Source of the DNA: Rhodococcus rhodnii
GTDB taxonomy: Bacteria; Actinomycetota; Actinomycetes; Mycobacteriales; Pseudonocardiaceae
Length of the DNA stretch: 64,000 nt
Assembly (NCBI GenBank): GCA_000720375.1
Contig: JOAA01000019.1
Coordinates: 186,001-250,000 of the forward strand
Direction: 5' to 3'
In this document: positions 8,639-18,008 of the stretch, piece by piece
Position numbering within the stretch: position 1 is the stretch's first letter
How the letters are laid out: every line of letters begins with the position of its first letter
Made by a program: the position numbers and the translations under genes
The notes under the pieces: model-generated
What the model was told of the DNA's origin: nothing
Database searches by the model: none
Seen by the model: the letters and a program-made list of their open reading frames with translations, nothing else

Positions 8639-11600
8639 GGTGCGAAAACCACGTCCACCCAGTAGTTGCCGCCTTGGAAGGTCGATGTCGGGAAGCCCGG
8701 CCCGACCTTGTAGACACCGTTGGCGTTCCCCGGCCCGGACAGTGGTGCGCTCAGCGGGACGCTGGTCACCGCTGTCCGGTTGAAGTAGCCACCGTCCGCC
8801 GCGTACCGGCCGTTCGGCGCGGTGTACGAGGCCACATAGCTCTGTCCGGCTTGGACAGCGACCGGTGTCGCGAAGGTCAGCGTCTGCCAGCCCGTCGCCG
8901 TCTCGTTGGTGAACGTCCCGGTGGCCAGTAGCTGGCCGCCCGCCGTCCACAACGAACCGGTGTGCGTGCCGGTGTTGCCGGTTCCCTTGTAGAACTTCAC
9001 CGCGGTGATGAACCCGTTCGCCGAGGTGCTGAACCGGACACCCAGCTCGTAGTTGCCCGAGTCGTTCGCTGCGGTGACTGTCGGAACGGTCGCCTCACTG
9101 AACAGAGTGCACGGGCACGTCTGTGTGAGTGTCGTGGTGAACGACCACGTCGTGGCGGTCGGCATGATGTTTCCGTTCACGTCAGCGATCTTCAGGCTGG
9201 CCGTGTACGTCGCACCTGCCGTCAGGCGTGCCGCCGGAGTCCACGAAACGGTTCTCTGGTCCGCGGACAGCGACAGCGTGCCGTTGATGACCGCGCCACC
9301 GGAGTCCTTCACCGTGTACTGAGCCGTCGGCAGGTCCACCGGTTCGTTGAGCGTCGCGCTGACCGGATCGGTCAACGAGGCTCCCGTGCCTGCGTTTGGC
9401 GGGTTCGTACTAGTCACCGACGGCGGTGTGCTGTCGCCGTTGGCGCCGGCCTGCCAGATCACGTCGACCCAGTAGTTGGTGTTGCCGTACGAGTTGGTCG
9501 GGAACCCACCGCCGGCTCCGTACCGGTATACGCCGTTGCTGCCGTCGACACCGCTTGGCAACGCGTGCATCGCTCCGTAGTCGGCGCCCACGCCGTTGAA
9601 GTACCCGCTTGTGCCGGAGTATCGGCCATTGGGCGCGTAGTACGAGACGACGTAAGTCGTTCCGGATTGGACACTCACTGGCGCGTTGAACAGCAAGGTC
9701 TGCCAGCCACCGCCCGATTCGTTGCTGAACGTGCCAGTCGCCAGGCGCGTGCCGTTGGCCGTCCACAGTGAACCGGTGTGCGTTCCGGTGTTGCCCGGTC
9801 CCTTGTAGAACCGGATGCCGTGCACGGTGCCCCGGCTGTCGAACCGGACCTTGGTGCCCAGCTCGACCGCGGCCGGATCGTTCACCGCGGCGACCGCCGG
9901 CGTGGCGAAGTCGTCCCAGATCGTGCACGGGCACGTGGCCGGCCGTGGGTTGCCGGTGGTGAACGACCAACTGTACGGTGGGTTCGCGATCGAGTTACCC
10001 GCGTTGTCCGACGCACGGACCGACGCGGTGAACGTCGTCCCCGAGGCCACCGGCTGGTTCGGCGTGAACGTGGCCGTCTTGCCGTCGGGGGACAAGGCGT
10101 ACGTGCCGGGCACGCTTCCACTCGGGCCGGTCAGCGAGAACTGCAGTGATGCCGGGGCGATCGGCTCGTCGAAGCTGATCGTCGGCTTCACGTTCAGCGC
10201 GACGCTGCCGCCGTTGGTCACCGGGCTGGTCGACGCGACCAGCGGTGCACGCGTGTCCGGTCCGGGGTCGTAGCCGTACACGACGTCGACCCAGTAGTTC
10301 GCGTTCTGGTAGCTGCGGTCCGGGAAGCCGGACGCACCGACCTTGAACACACCGTTCGGGTTGGTTGCCGTGCCTTGCAAGGCCGTCAACGGTTCCAATC
10401 CGGTCGACGAGTTCGTGAAGTAGTTCGCGTCGGCCGCGTAGTGCCCGGTGTTCGTGTGGTACGAGGCGATGTACGTGGTGTTGGCGGTGATCGCGACCGA
10501 CTCGGGGAAGGCCAGCGTCTGCCAGCCCAACGCCGTCTCGTTGAGGAATGTCCCGGTTGCCAGAAGCGTGCCGTCTGTCGTCCACAGCGAACCGGTGTGC
10601 GAACCGGTGTTGCCAATTCCCTTGTAGAACCGGACACCGCGCACGTAGCCGTTCGACGCCGCCTGGAACTTCACGCCCAGTTCAAGAGCCGTGCCGTCAC
10701 CGGAGTCCGGCGTTGCGGGAACGGCGCTGTCCGCCCAGATGCTGCACGGGCACGCCCTCGGGTTCACCGTGACGCTGCGGGTGAACTCGCCCGACAGGTT
10801 CGCCGAGTCGTCGACCGCACGAACCCGGAAGGTCGCCGGACCGGAGCTCGACGGTGTGTACGTGTAGTTCCAGCTGGACGAACCGGCTTGCCAGTTCGCT
10901 GCGCGCCATGAGGTTCCGTCGACCGAGACCTCGACGCCGGCGGGCCTGCCGCCCACGTCGCTGACCGTGCCGGAGAACGTGTACGCCGAACCGACGACCG
11001 GCGAGACCGTCGTTCCAATGACGACAGTCGGCGCAGTCGTGTCGGTCGTCATCGTCGCCGGCGTGATGTCGCGGGGTGTTCGCGGCTGGACATCGTCCAT
11101 GTCCGCCAACAGGTTCGCGGTCGCCTGACGGATGCGTGGGTCAGCAGTGTCGCCCTGGTTTCGGATGTGCTTGTTCTCCAGGCCCCACGACCACTGCACG
11201 GATCCAGCGGCGAAGACGAGCGCGCCACTTGGCTGGTGCTTGTAGAGCGTCAACGCGTGGGTCTTGGTTCCCGGGGCGTACACGTCGCCTTCGTTCTGCA
11301 GAACGTAGTTCCCGTCGTTCATCGTGACGGTCGTCCGGGACAGCTGTGCCACACCTGGCGGCTGGAAACCGTTCTCTTCAACGGTGTCCCACTCGTAGCC
11401 CAGTGTTCCGGGCTTGAAGACGTAAGCCTCGTTCGGCAGCGTGCCCATGGTCGGGGTGTTGCGCCACAAGCGCTGCAGCCGGTTGCCTGGCGGAACGACC
11501 AGCTGGTCCCATCGTTCGCCGTTGACCGTGAAGATCTGGCCCAGCAAGGCGTTCTCCGGCCTGCCGCCGTCCTTCGGCGGGCTCTTGCGTGCGTCCCGCC

Positions 11601-12738
11601 ACGTTCCGGTCCACTCAGTCGGATGTGGATCGACCTGGCCGGGCTTGGTCTCCTTGTAGCAGACCAAAGTCCGCCAGTTCGTCGCCGGGCCGGCCTGGCT
11701 CGGCTCCCACCGGGTCTTCCAGAAGATCTCGTTGCCGGTCATGAAGGCCATGTTCACGCCGGCGTTCCTGGCGTCCTCCACGGCCGCGCGCTGTTCGTTC
11801 GACCAGTACTCGTCATGGCCGACGGGCATGTACACCTTGTGATTCTTCAGCAGGTGCCCGCGCCGCGACATGTCCACATTGGTGGTGTAGGTGACGTCGT
11901 AGCCGTTCTTCTCCAGCCACAGCAACATCGGGTATTCGGCGTTGAAGAAGAAGTTCTCCTGCTCACCACCGATGATCGGCCGGTTGTAGCTGACCTTGTA
12001 GGCCGAACCACCGTTGCCCTGTGCCGTACCGGTGTAGAAACTGTTGCCCCGTGGCGGATCGTTGGGGGTGGGCCGGTTGCCGTAGGTGTTGTACGCCTGC
12101 CAGGTGGCATCCGCGGTCTGGAACATGATGTCCGACGTGCTGGTGTCGTCACGAACGACGAAGACGATGTCACTCTCGCCGATGACGCCGTTTCCGTATT
12201 CACGCCTCAGCACGGTGTAATAAACGCCGGAAACCATTCCGTTCGGCACGGTCCACGTCATTGATGTGGACCAGTTTCCGCAGTCCACAATTCCGGTGTC
12301 CTGGGCCTGGACGGCCGGATTGTCCTCGAAGCAGTTCGGCTGGTTGACCGTGTTGACGACCTCGAGGTTGTCCACAATCTTGCGGGCACCGGCACCGCCG
12401 TAGTAACCAAGCCGGTAAATGTCGTACCGGAACCTCGGCGCATCGGTCTTGACCTTGAATCTGACCGTTTCACCGACGGTGTAGCTGATGTTGTCGGTGA
12501 AGCCGACGATCGTGTCGTCGATCGCGGTGATCATCCAGTCGCCGGTGTTGCCGGGCGCGGCGAGGTTTTCGCAGGCCACCGGGTTGGGCGGGGCCGGAGG
12601 AGGGGCGCAGGGGGCTGGCGTCTCGGCAACGGCGGTCGAGCCCGGCAGAACGCCGAGCACTGTCACGTTGGCCGCGACCAACGCGACACCTATCAGGTGA
12701 GCAATTCTTCGTCGCGATCGTCTGAATACCGAACGCAT
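8635..12738 (-). CDS. Large secreted protein: dimethylformamidase-beta-like domain plus three DUF4082 and Ig-like modules
   Basis: 1367 residues with a signal peptide (charged start, hydrophobic stretch, AVAE near residue 40). Residues about 60-560 resemble the large subunit of N,N-dimethylformamidase (PF20254 type), with VGHDEYWSNEQRAAVEDA and FMTGNEIFWKTRWE. An Ig-like segment follows, then three DUF4082 copies. Each copy starts with a CPC motif (CPCSIWADS, CPCTIWDDF, CPCTLFSEA), carries FYKGxGNTGxHTGSLWT, and ends with NYWVDV. They are separated by Big_5-like domains (TFTASVRASD, TYTASLKIAD). DUF4082 modules are thought to bind carbohydrate or surfaces. ATG 12738 has a purine-rich GGAAGGCGGAA upstream. 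Its place inside a glycosyltransferase operon suggests it acts on, or is anchored to, the exported polymer. No catalytic activity can be asserted. Confidence 0.8.
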   Translation of the reverse strand: MRSVFRRSRRRIAHLIGVALVAANVTVLGVLPGSTAVAETPAPCAPPPAPPNPVACENLAAPGNTGDWMITAIDDTIVGFTDNISYTVGETVRFKVKTDAPRFRYDIYRLGYYGGAGARKIVDNLEVVNTVNQPNCFEDNPAVQAQDTGIVDCGNWSTSMTWTVPNGMVSGVYYTVLRREYGNGVIGESDIVFVVRDDTSTSDIMFQTADATWQAYNTYGNRPTPNDPPRGNSFYTGTAQGNGGSAYKVSYNRPIIGGEQENFFFNAEYPMLLWLEKNGYDVTYTTNVDMSRRGHLLKNHKVYMPVGHDEYWSNEQRAAVEDARNAGVNMAFMTGNEIFWKTRWEPSQAGPATNWRTLVCYKETKPGQVDPHPTEWTGTWRDARKSPPKDGGRPENALLGQIFTVNGERWDQLVVPPGNRLQRLWRNTPTMGTLPNEAYVFKPGTLGYEWDTVEENGFQPPGVAQLSRTTVTMNDGNYVLQNEGDVYAPGTKTHALTLYKHQPSGALVFAAGSVQWSWGLENKHIRNQGDTADPRIRQATANLLADMDDVQPRTPRDITPATMTTDTTAPTVVIGTTVSPVVGSAYTFSGTVSDVGGRPAGVEVSVDGTSWRAANWQAGSSSWNYTYTPSSSGPATFRVRAVDDSANLSGEFTRSVTVNPRACPCSIWADSAVPATPDSGDGTALELGVKFQAASNGYVRGVRFYKGIGNTGSHTGSLWTTDGTLLATGTFLNETALGWQTLAFPESVAITANTTYIASYHTNTGHYAADANYFTNSSTGLEPLTALQGTATNPNGVFKVGASGFPDRSYQNANYWVDVVYGYDPGPDTRAPLVASTSPVTNGGSVALNVKPTISFDEPIAPASLQFSLTGPSGSVPGTYALSPDGKTATFTPNQPVASGTTFTASVRASDNAGNSIANPPYSWSFTTGNPRPATCPCTIWDDFATPAVAAVNDPAAVELGTKVRFDSRGTVHGIRFYKGPGNTGTHTGSLWTANGTRLATGTFSNESGGGWQTLLFNAPVSVQSGTTYVVSYYAPNGRYSGTSGYFNGVGADYGAMHALPSGVDGSNGVYRYGAGGGFPTNSYGNTNYWVDVIWQAGANGDSTPPSVTSTNPPNAGTGASLTDPVSATLNEPVDLPTAQYTVKDSGGAVINGTLSLSADQRTVSWTPAARLTAGATYTASLKIADVNGNIMPTATTWSFTTTLTQTCPCTLFSEATVPTVTAANDSGNYELGVRFSTSANGFITAVKFYKGTGNTGTHTGSLWTAGGQLLATGTFTNETATGWQTLTFATPVAVQAGQSYVASYTAPNGRYAADGGYFNRTAVTSVPLSAPLSGPGNANGVYKVGPGFPTSTFQGGNYWVDVVFAP

Positions 12739-12872
12739 TGTTCCGCCTTCCAGCCCACACCTCTTCGCCCCTGTTGTCGCTGGAAAAATCGGCTATCCGA
12801 CAGTTGACGTTACGACTTTCGGGGTAGACCGCCCGAAAGGGTGGTCAAGGTTCGGTCACAAGTGCCATATGG

Positions 12873-12914
12873 AGAAACTCGCGAGTTCACCGAATGGCGA
12901 ACTCACGAGTTTCT
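12873..12914 (-). terminator. Inverted repeat, probable terminator
   Basis: Sixteen-base arms at 12873-12888 and 12899-12914 pair with a single mismatch around a 10-base loop. The hairpin lies between the stop of the minus-strand gene at 12933-13790 and the start of the 1367-residue protein, so it probably ends or attenuates transcription. It carries the CTCRYGAG core also seen in the three larger palindromes of this window. Confidence 0.6.
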
Positions 12915-12932
12915 TTCCGCCGCGGCCGGGGG

Positions 12933-13790
12933 TCAACCGCAGCTGACCAGTAGCGGGGTCAAAACCCTGCACGTGGTCGTTGCCGAATCATTCGCGCTGT
13001 TGGGATCATTCGGACTCGACGCGGTCCTCGTGTCCGAGAACTGGTACGGCAGTCCGATGTAGAGCAGTCCGATGGGGACAGAGAACGTACCCGTCGCGCT
13101 CGCGCCGGCGGCGAGTTCGCCGAACGTGCAGACCGGGACCGCTCCGCCGGTGCAGTTGGTGCCCGCGTTCGCCGTCAGGCCACGGGTGAGGCCGCCACGA
13201 ACCTCGGCGGAACGCAACTTCCCTGGCCCCTTGTTGGTGACTCGCACGGTCACGTCGATCTTGGGTACCAGCAGGCTTTGCTTGGGTGTCGCGGTGATCC
13301 CGACCGCGACGTCGGCCTGGTTGAACACCGTCAGCGTGGCGAAGTCGACAGGGAAGATTCCGTAGTTTCGGCCGAAGAGCTGCGCTTGCAACGTGTGCAC
13401 GGCATCGACCGCACCCGGTTTGACACGCAGGGTGAAGGTGGCGGTCTGCGATTCGAATCCGCTCATCGCCTCGGCCAGGATCGCCTGGTAGCCGATCGGT
13501 CCACTTGGACCGTCCAAAGTAGCGCAGGACGCGACGAGTGGGCCGGTGCAGCTGACCAGTTCCGCGTACTCGGCCAACGGTGCCGGCGTGCTGAGCACCC
13601 GGATGGTCGGGTTGAGAATACTGAACGAGTGCACGTTGTGGACGGTCTCGGTGATCGTGAAGGTGTCGCCCGGTTGCACTTCGTTGGGCGATACCGTCGC
13701 TTCGACCTCGACTGGATCCGCGTACGCGGGTGTCGCCGCGCACAATGCCCCCACGATGGCGAAAACAAGCAGAACGGGCCTGATCCTCAT
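12933..13790 (-). CDS. Secreted protein of unknown function with DUF11-like repeats
   Basis: 285 residues from ATG 13790, preceded by GGGA at 8-base spacing; a TTG two codons earlier is less likely. A Sec signal peptide (MRIRPVLLVFAIVGALC...AYA) precedes two beta-rich segments: one with PNEVQPGDTFTITETVHN, and one with KIDVTVRVTNKGPGKLRSAEVRGGL. The second follows the 'conserved repeat' DUF11/CARDB pattern of extracellular adhesive or wall-linked domains. Paired cysteines suggest disulfides. It lies just downstream of the sugar-phosphate transferase (15-bp gap), so it is probably part of the same transcript and acts outside the cell. No enzyme motif is seen. Confidence 0.6.
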   Translation of the reverse strand: MRIRPVLLVFAIVGALCAATPAYADPVEVEATVSPNEVQPGDTFTITETVHNVHSFSILNPTIRVLSTPAPLAEYAELVSCTGPLVASCATLDGPSGPIGYQAILAEAMSGFESQTATFTLRVKPGAVDAVHTLQAQLFGRNYGIFPVDFATLTVFNQADVAVGITATPKQSLLVPKIDVTVRVTNKGPGKLRSAEVRGGLTRGLTANAGTNCTGGAVPVCTFGELAAGASATGTFSVPIGLLYIGLPYQFSDTRTASSPNDPNSANDSATTTCRVLTPLLVSCG

Positions 13791-13805
13791 TGGCAAGTTC
13801 CCATC

Positions 13806-15305
13806 TCAGTAGGCCCCCTGCCCGGTTACCACGGCGCGCACCGTCTTCCACATGATCACTGCGTCGAGGGTGAGCGACCAATCCTCCACATACCGCAGGT
13901 CCAGCCGGACCGATTCCTCCCACGGCAAGTCACTGCGGCCACTGACCTGCCACAGGCCGGTCATTCCCGGCTTGACCAGCAGCCTGCGCCGCACGTCGGG
14001 ACCGTATTTCTTGGTCTCCTCAGGCAGCGGCGGCCGCGGGCCGACCAGCGACATCGACCCGGTCACCACGTTGAACAGTTGCGGCAACTCGTCGAGCGAG
14101 TACCGGCGCAGGACCGCGCCGACCTTGGTCACCCGAGGGTCCTTGCGCATCTTGAACAACGGGCCGGAGCCCTCGTTGGTGAGGGTGCCGCGCATCTTGT
14201 GCGCGTTCTTCACCATCGTCCGGAACTTGATCATCATGAACGTCTTGCCATCCTTGCCGACCCGGCGCTGGCGGTAGAACACCGCGCCCCGGCTGTCGGT
14301 CAGGATCAGCAGGCTGATCACCAGGATCAAGGGGGAGAATATGGTGAGCAGCAAGGCGGAGCCGACCCGGTCGACGATCTCCTTGACCACCCGGCGCGCG
14401 CCGGAGAAAACCGGGGCGCTCACACGTAACAACGGCATGCCGAGTACCGCGCTGACGTGTAATCGCGGTCCGGCGACCTCCATCAGCACCGGCGCGACGA
14501 CCATCTCGGCTTCGCTGCCTTCGAGGTTCCACGCCAGCTCCTGCAGCCGCCGCGGGGTCCAATATGGATCCGACGCGATCGCCACGACCCGGTAACCACC
14601 GCGCCGCACATGCTCGGCAAGATCCTTCAGCCGTCCGACAACGGGAACGCCTTCAAGGTCGGCATCGTTGTCGCCGCGGCCGTCGAACGTGCAGACCGCT
14701 TCCACGCGCCAGCCGAGGTGGGGCGCCAGTTTGGTGCGCACGATCAGATCGCGAGCGGTCTCCGTGCTGCCCGCCACCAGTACCGGTAGCAGACATTTGC
14801 CTTCCTTGCGGGATTTATGCAAGAAACGACGTAAAAGATAGCGTTGGGGGAACGAAAGTAGCGCGATCGCAGGGATCGCCACGAACACCCAGAGCCGGAT
14901 GTTCGTCGAGTCGACAGCGAGTCCACCCAGCGCGAGCACGACGGCCGCGGAGAACAATCCACGCCCCAGCCTGCCGAACTCGTCGGCACCATGCCCGAGA
15001 ACGTTGGGGCTCCACGCCCGGTTCATCAATAAGCAACACAGGACCAGCACGACCGTGGTCACGCCGAGCACAATCCATAGGTGCTGCCAGTTGTCCGCAC
15101 CGCGGGCACCGAACAGCAAGCCCACCACCGTGACCGAGAGCACGGTGGCGATGACGTCGCTGAGCACTACCGAGCGGCGGTATCGCGGCTCCCACGCCGC
15201 GATCGGAGCCTGACGCGGCTCGCCGACAGGCAGCACGCGTCGCGCCCTTTGCGGCGACAGACGGCCGTGCACGCCATGGCGAGTCGGACTGGCTTGCTCA
15301 CCCAT
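13806..15305 (-). CDS. Polyprenyl-phosphate glycosylphosphotransferase (initiating sugar-phosphate transferase)
   Basis: 499 residues. Four N-terminal membrane segments (about 45-150), a nucleotide-binding-like middle domain (about 165-290, LLPVLVAGSTETARDL), a fifth membrane segment (about 315-340) and a C-terminal bacterial sugar transferase domain are seen. The last domain has KFRTMVKNAH, RRYSLDELPQLFNVVTGSMSLVGPRPPLPEE and KPGMTGLWQVSGRS, the PF02397 hallmarks. Such enzymes start polysaccharide synthesis by moving a sugar-1-phosphate from an NDP-sugar to undecaprenyl phosphate. The paralogue at 38622-40094 shares the same architecture and an identical GQGAY end. It heads the operon running down to 5965. 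Confidence 0.9.
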   Translation of the reverse strand: MGEQASPTRHGVHGRLSPQRARRVLPVGEPRQAPIAAWEPRYRRSVVLSDVIATVLSVTVVGLLFGARGADNWQHLWIVLGVTTVVLVLCCLLMNRAWSPNVLGHGADEFGRLGRGLFSAAVVLALGGLAVDSTNIRLWVFVAIPAIALLSFPQRYLLRRFLHKSRKEGKCLLPVLVAGSTETARDLIVRTKLAPHLGWRVEAVCTFDGRGDNDADLEGVPVVGRLKDLAEHVRRGGYRVVAIASDPYWTPRRLQELAWNLEGSEAEMVVAPVLMEVAGPRLHVSAVLGMPLLRVSAPVFSGARRVVKEIVDRVGSALLLTIFSPLILVISLLILTDSRGAVFYRQRRVGKDGKTFMMIKFRTMVKNAHKMRGTLTNEGSGPLFKMRKDPRVTKVGAVLRRYSLDELPQLFNVVTGSMSLVGPRPPLPEETKKYGPDVRRRLLVKPGMTGLWQVSGRSDLPWEESVRLDLRYVEDWSLTLDAVIMWKTVRAVVTGQGAY

Positions 15306-15717
15306 CGTCTGATTCCCCCCGGCGTTCGGGTTTGGGCAAAGGCTTCCCGGCGGACGATCCGGTGGATCACCCGCTGTCGTTCGGCAAAATCATTGGTACG
15401 TAACGAGTCGGTGTCGGCGCTGCGGTGCGTCGCCAAACCATCAGTCGTTCGGCCAGTTCCGGCCGTTACGCGTGGGGTTAACCGGTTTTTCGGCTGCGGT
15501 GGCGCGGGTCTGGTCGGTGACTTCCCGACTGATCAACTCAGCGGACGCGCGATTCACCCGAACCGGTAAGAAAAACGGGCAAATGGCCCCGCCATCCCCG
15601 CGACGGGGTAGGCCGAACGGAGCCTTGCATCACCTGCGGTGCCCACCGGAACACCATGCGACGCCACGCAAAGTACGCCCGATCGTGTCAGTGTCAACCC
15701 GAGAATATTTACCTTTG
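15306..15717. other. Intergenic region upstream of the first glycosylphosphotransferase
   Basis: About 410 bases with no convincing gene. The stretch is upstream of the 15305-to-5965 operon and downstream of the aminotransferase gene on the same strand. Apart from the candidate promoter at 15670-15697, no strong repeat or hairpin was found. Confidence 0.6.
15670..15697 (-). promoter_or_regulatory. Candidate sigma70-type promoter
   Basis: On the minus strand a perfect TTGACA (15697-15692) is followed after 16 bases by TACTTT (15675-15670). It would read into the glycosylphosphotransferase gene with a leader of about 360 nt. The -10 match is only partial, so this is a suggestion from sequence alone. 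Confidence 0.3.
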
Positions 15718-17079
15718 TCACGTGGGCTGTTGAGACGAATGGTCGCGCGCCAACCGGCGCGGCTCCGCGTATCGCCGCAACGCCGGGGCAACCGGTCGGC
15801 CGGCGAGCAATCCGGTCACGCTCCCAGACTCCAACGCCTTGCGGTAGACCGACAACGCCTCGGCGGCAGCGTCCACAGTGTGCTGGACGTCCGTTTCGGT
15901 GTGCGCGGCCGAGATCACGAAGGACTGGCCCAGCACCCCACGGCGCAACAGTTCTTGGAGAAAGAGCGTCCGGAACGCCTGCGACGGGTGCCCTTCGTGA
16001 TCCTTGGTGGTGAAGATCAGGCAGGATGGTCGGCCGATCACCGATACGTGCTGGCCGATGCCCAGTTCGTTCGCTGCGGAATTCACGCCGTCAGCGAGGG
16101 CCGTGCCCGATCGTTCCATGGTTCCGATCGGATCCTCGCCCTTGTATACCTTGACAACAGCGCGGAACGCGGCCAGCGAAACCGATTCCGGCCCGTGCGT
16201 GGTCGACAGCAGGAACACCCTCGGCTCGCCGGTGCGCAGCCCGCCCAGCTCCATCAGTTCCCGTTTGCCTGCCAGTGCGGAGATCGGAAACCCGTTGCCC
16301 ATAGCCTTGCCCCAACAGGACAAATCGGGTGTGACCCCGTAACACTTCTGAGCGCCACCTGCCGACCAGCGGAAGCCAGTGATCATCTCGTCGAAAACGA
16401 GGACCGTCCCATGGTCGTCGCATAGTTTCCGTACACCTTCGAGAAAGCCCTCGCGCGGTTCGGCCAACGCGGTCGCCGCCTCGAGCACAACGGCGGCAAT
16501 CTGTCCACTGTGTTCAGTGAACAACGTTCGCAGTGATTCGAGGTCGTTGTAGCGGAATCGGCAGATCTGCGCCACCGTCGACTGTGGTATGCCCGCGTCC
16601 ATCGCGGTGGTGCCGATGAACCAGTCGTCCACGGAGTAGAACGGCTGATCGCAGATCGCGACCATCTCCCGCCCAGTCGCCGCCCGAGCCAACCGGACTG
16701 CGGCGGTCGTCGCATCCGAGCCGTTCTTGGCGAACTTCACCATGTCCGCGCCAGGAACCAGGCTCAGGAAGTCCTCGGCCGCCCTGAGCTCCAACTCGGT
16801 CGGCCGGGAGAAGCTCAGCCCGTTACCCAGCTCCTCACGCACGGCCTCGACGACCGGCCCATAGGCATGTCCCAACGTGACGCTGCGCAGACCCATGCCG
16901 TACTCGACATAAGAGTTCCCGTCGACGTCCCACACGGTCGCCCCTTTGCCCCTTGCCAGGACAGGAGCCATGCCCTCCGGGTACTGGTCGGCACCGCGCG
17001 CATACGTATGCGCTCCGCCCGGAACGAGGTCGTGCAGGCGTTCCTGCAGCTCGGTGGACCTGCGGAAATCGTCGTTCAC
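15718..17079 (-). CDS. Class III PLP-dependent aminotransferase (glutamate-1-semialdehyde aminomutase-like)
   Basis: 453 residues from GTG 17079, which is preceded by a strong GGGAGG at 8-base spacing; the frame is open further upstream but lacks such a site. Class III landmarks are the SDATTAAVRLARAATGR segment (near 121-137), the cofactor-binding Asp in LVFDEMITGFRWS (Asp230) and the PLP Lys in CWGKAMGNGFP (Lys258). Members close to HemL also occur in polysaccharide clusters, where they aminate nucleotide or keto sugars. The polysaccharide context favours that role over tetrapyrrole synthesis. It is divergent from the GT26 gene, with 56 bp between the two starts. Confidence 0.8.
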   Translation of the reverse strand: MNDDFRRSTELQERLHDLVPGGAHTYARGADQYPEGMAPVLARGKGATVWDVDGNSYVEYGMGLRSVTLGHAYGPVVEAVREELGNGLSFSRPTELELRAAEDFLSLVPGADMVKFAKNGSDATTAAVRLARAATGREMVAICDQPFYSVDDWFIGTTAMDAGIPQSTVAQICRFRYNDLESLRTLFTEHSGQIAAVVLEAATALAEPREGFLEGVRKLCDDHGTVLVFDEMITGFRWSAGGAQKCYGVTPDLSCWGKAMGNGFPISALAGKRELMELGGLRTGEPRVFLLSTTHGPESVSLAAFRAVVKVYKGEDPIGTMERSGTALADGVNSAANELGIGQHVSVIGRPSCLIFTTKDHEGHPSQAFRTLFLQELLRRGVLGQSFVISAAHTETDVQHTVDAAAEALSVYRKALESGSVTGLLAGRPVAPALRRYAEPRRLARDHSSQQPT

Positions 17080-17135
17080 ATGCACAACCTCCCACACCTG
17101 GTAGCCGAGCTGACACAGAGCGGTACCCTGCCCGC

Positions 17136-17894
17136 GTGGCAGAGCGGCGCGTACCAGTTGGCACGGTAGTGGTCGACGCACTGACCGAGGCGGAGGTCGT
17201 CCACCAGGTGCGACAGACCTGGCAGGACGGCGGCTGGATCCTGACGGCCAACGTCGACATCGTGCGCGCCATCAGCCGTGACAGGTCCTTGGTCGAACTC
17301 GCGTCGACTGCCACGTTGACCGTCGCCGACGGCATGCCGTTGGTCTGGGCGGGACGTATCGCGGGTTCAGAAATCCCCGAACGTGTGACCGGCAGCTCGC
17401 TTGTGCATACGTTGAGCCACGCGGCCGCCCTCGACGGCCGGTCCGTCTTTCTGCTCGGCGGCGCTCCCGGCGTTGCCGAACGCGCCGCCGCCGTGCTGCA
17501 GGCGCAGTCGCCCGGGTTGAAGATTGCCGGGATCGCGGCTCCTCCCGTCGGCTTCGACCAGAGCGAGGACAGTCTTCAGTCGGTCATCGACTCGGTCGTG
17601 CTGGCGCAGCCAAGCCTCGTGTTGATCGGGATGGGTTTCCCCAAGCAGGAGAAGTTGATCCAACGGTTGCGCGCGGTGATGCCTAATGCTTGGTACGTCG
17701 GCTGCGGTGCGGGGATCCCGATGGCTTCCGGGGACTCCAGGCGCGCGCCGGCTTCTATGCAGAGGCTGGGTTTGGAGTGGCTGCACCGGTTGGTGATGGA
17801 GCCTCGTCGGCTGGCGCGTCGGTACCTGCGGGATGACCTCCCTTTTGCCGTGATGCTCCTCGCGGGCGCAGCGATGCGCCGCGTCCGCCGCTGA
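17136..17894 (+). CDS. WecG/TagA/CpsF-family glycosyltransferase (GT26)
   Basis: 252 residues from GTG 17136; no better start exists in the short divergent gap. The family core is clear: ILTANVDIVRAISRD (near residue 35), VADGMPLVWAGRIAGSEIPERVTGSSL (near 70), LLGGAPGVAERAA, and LIGMGFPKQEKLI (near 168). GT26 enzymes add the second sugar, often an N-acetylmannosamine type, to an undecaprenyl-diphosphate-linked sugar. This fits the action just after the initiating transferase of this locus. It is monocistronic and ends at a strong palindrome. Confidence 0.85.
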   Translation: MAERRVPVGTVVVDALTEAEVVHQVRQTWQDGGWILTANVDIVRAISRDRSLVELASTATLTVADGMPLVWAGRIAGSEIPERVTGSSLVHTLSHAAALDGRSVFLLGGAPGVAERAAAVLQAQSPGLKIAGIAAPPVGFDQSEDSLQSVIDSVVLAQPSLVLIGMGFPKQEKLIQRLRAVMPNAWYVGCGAGIPMASGDSRRAPASMQRLGLEWLHRLVMEPRRLARRYLRDDLPFAVMLLAGAAMRRVRR

Positions 17895-17900
17895 GAAACC

Positions 17901-17946
17901 CTCGTGAGTGTTTCGGCCGGTTCTAACCGGCCAAAACACTCACGAG
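17901..17946. terminator. Long perfect-type palindrome, copy 1 of a dispersed family
   Basis: Twenty-two-base arms (17901-17922 and 17925-17946) pair with one mismatch and begin with CTCGTGAGTGTTT. It lies 6 bases after the GT26 stop and before the next plus-strand gene, so it probably serves as a terminator. Close copies lie at 29456-29505 and 34939-34986. Confidence 0.7.
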
Positions 17947-18008
17947 TCATGACGTGGGCTTTGTCGCTCCGGGGTGCGTTCGGCCATTCTTGATCCGATA
18001 CTCGAGAT

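Noticed and set aside
15718..17079. HemL for tetrapyrrole synthesis
   Set aside because: The fold matches, but the polysaccharide setting, absence of other hem genes and monocistronic position make a sugar aminotransferase role more likely.
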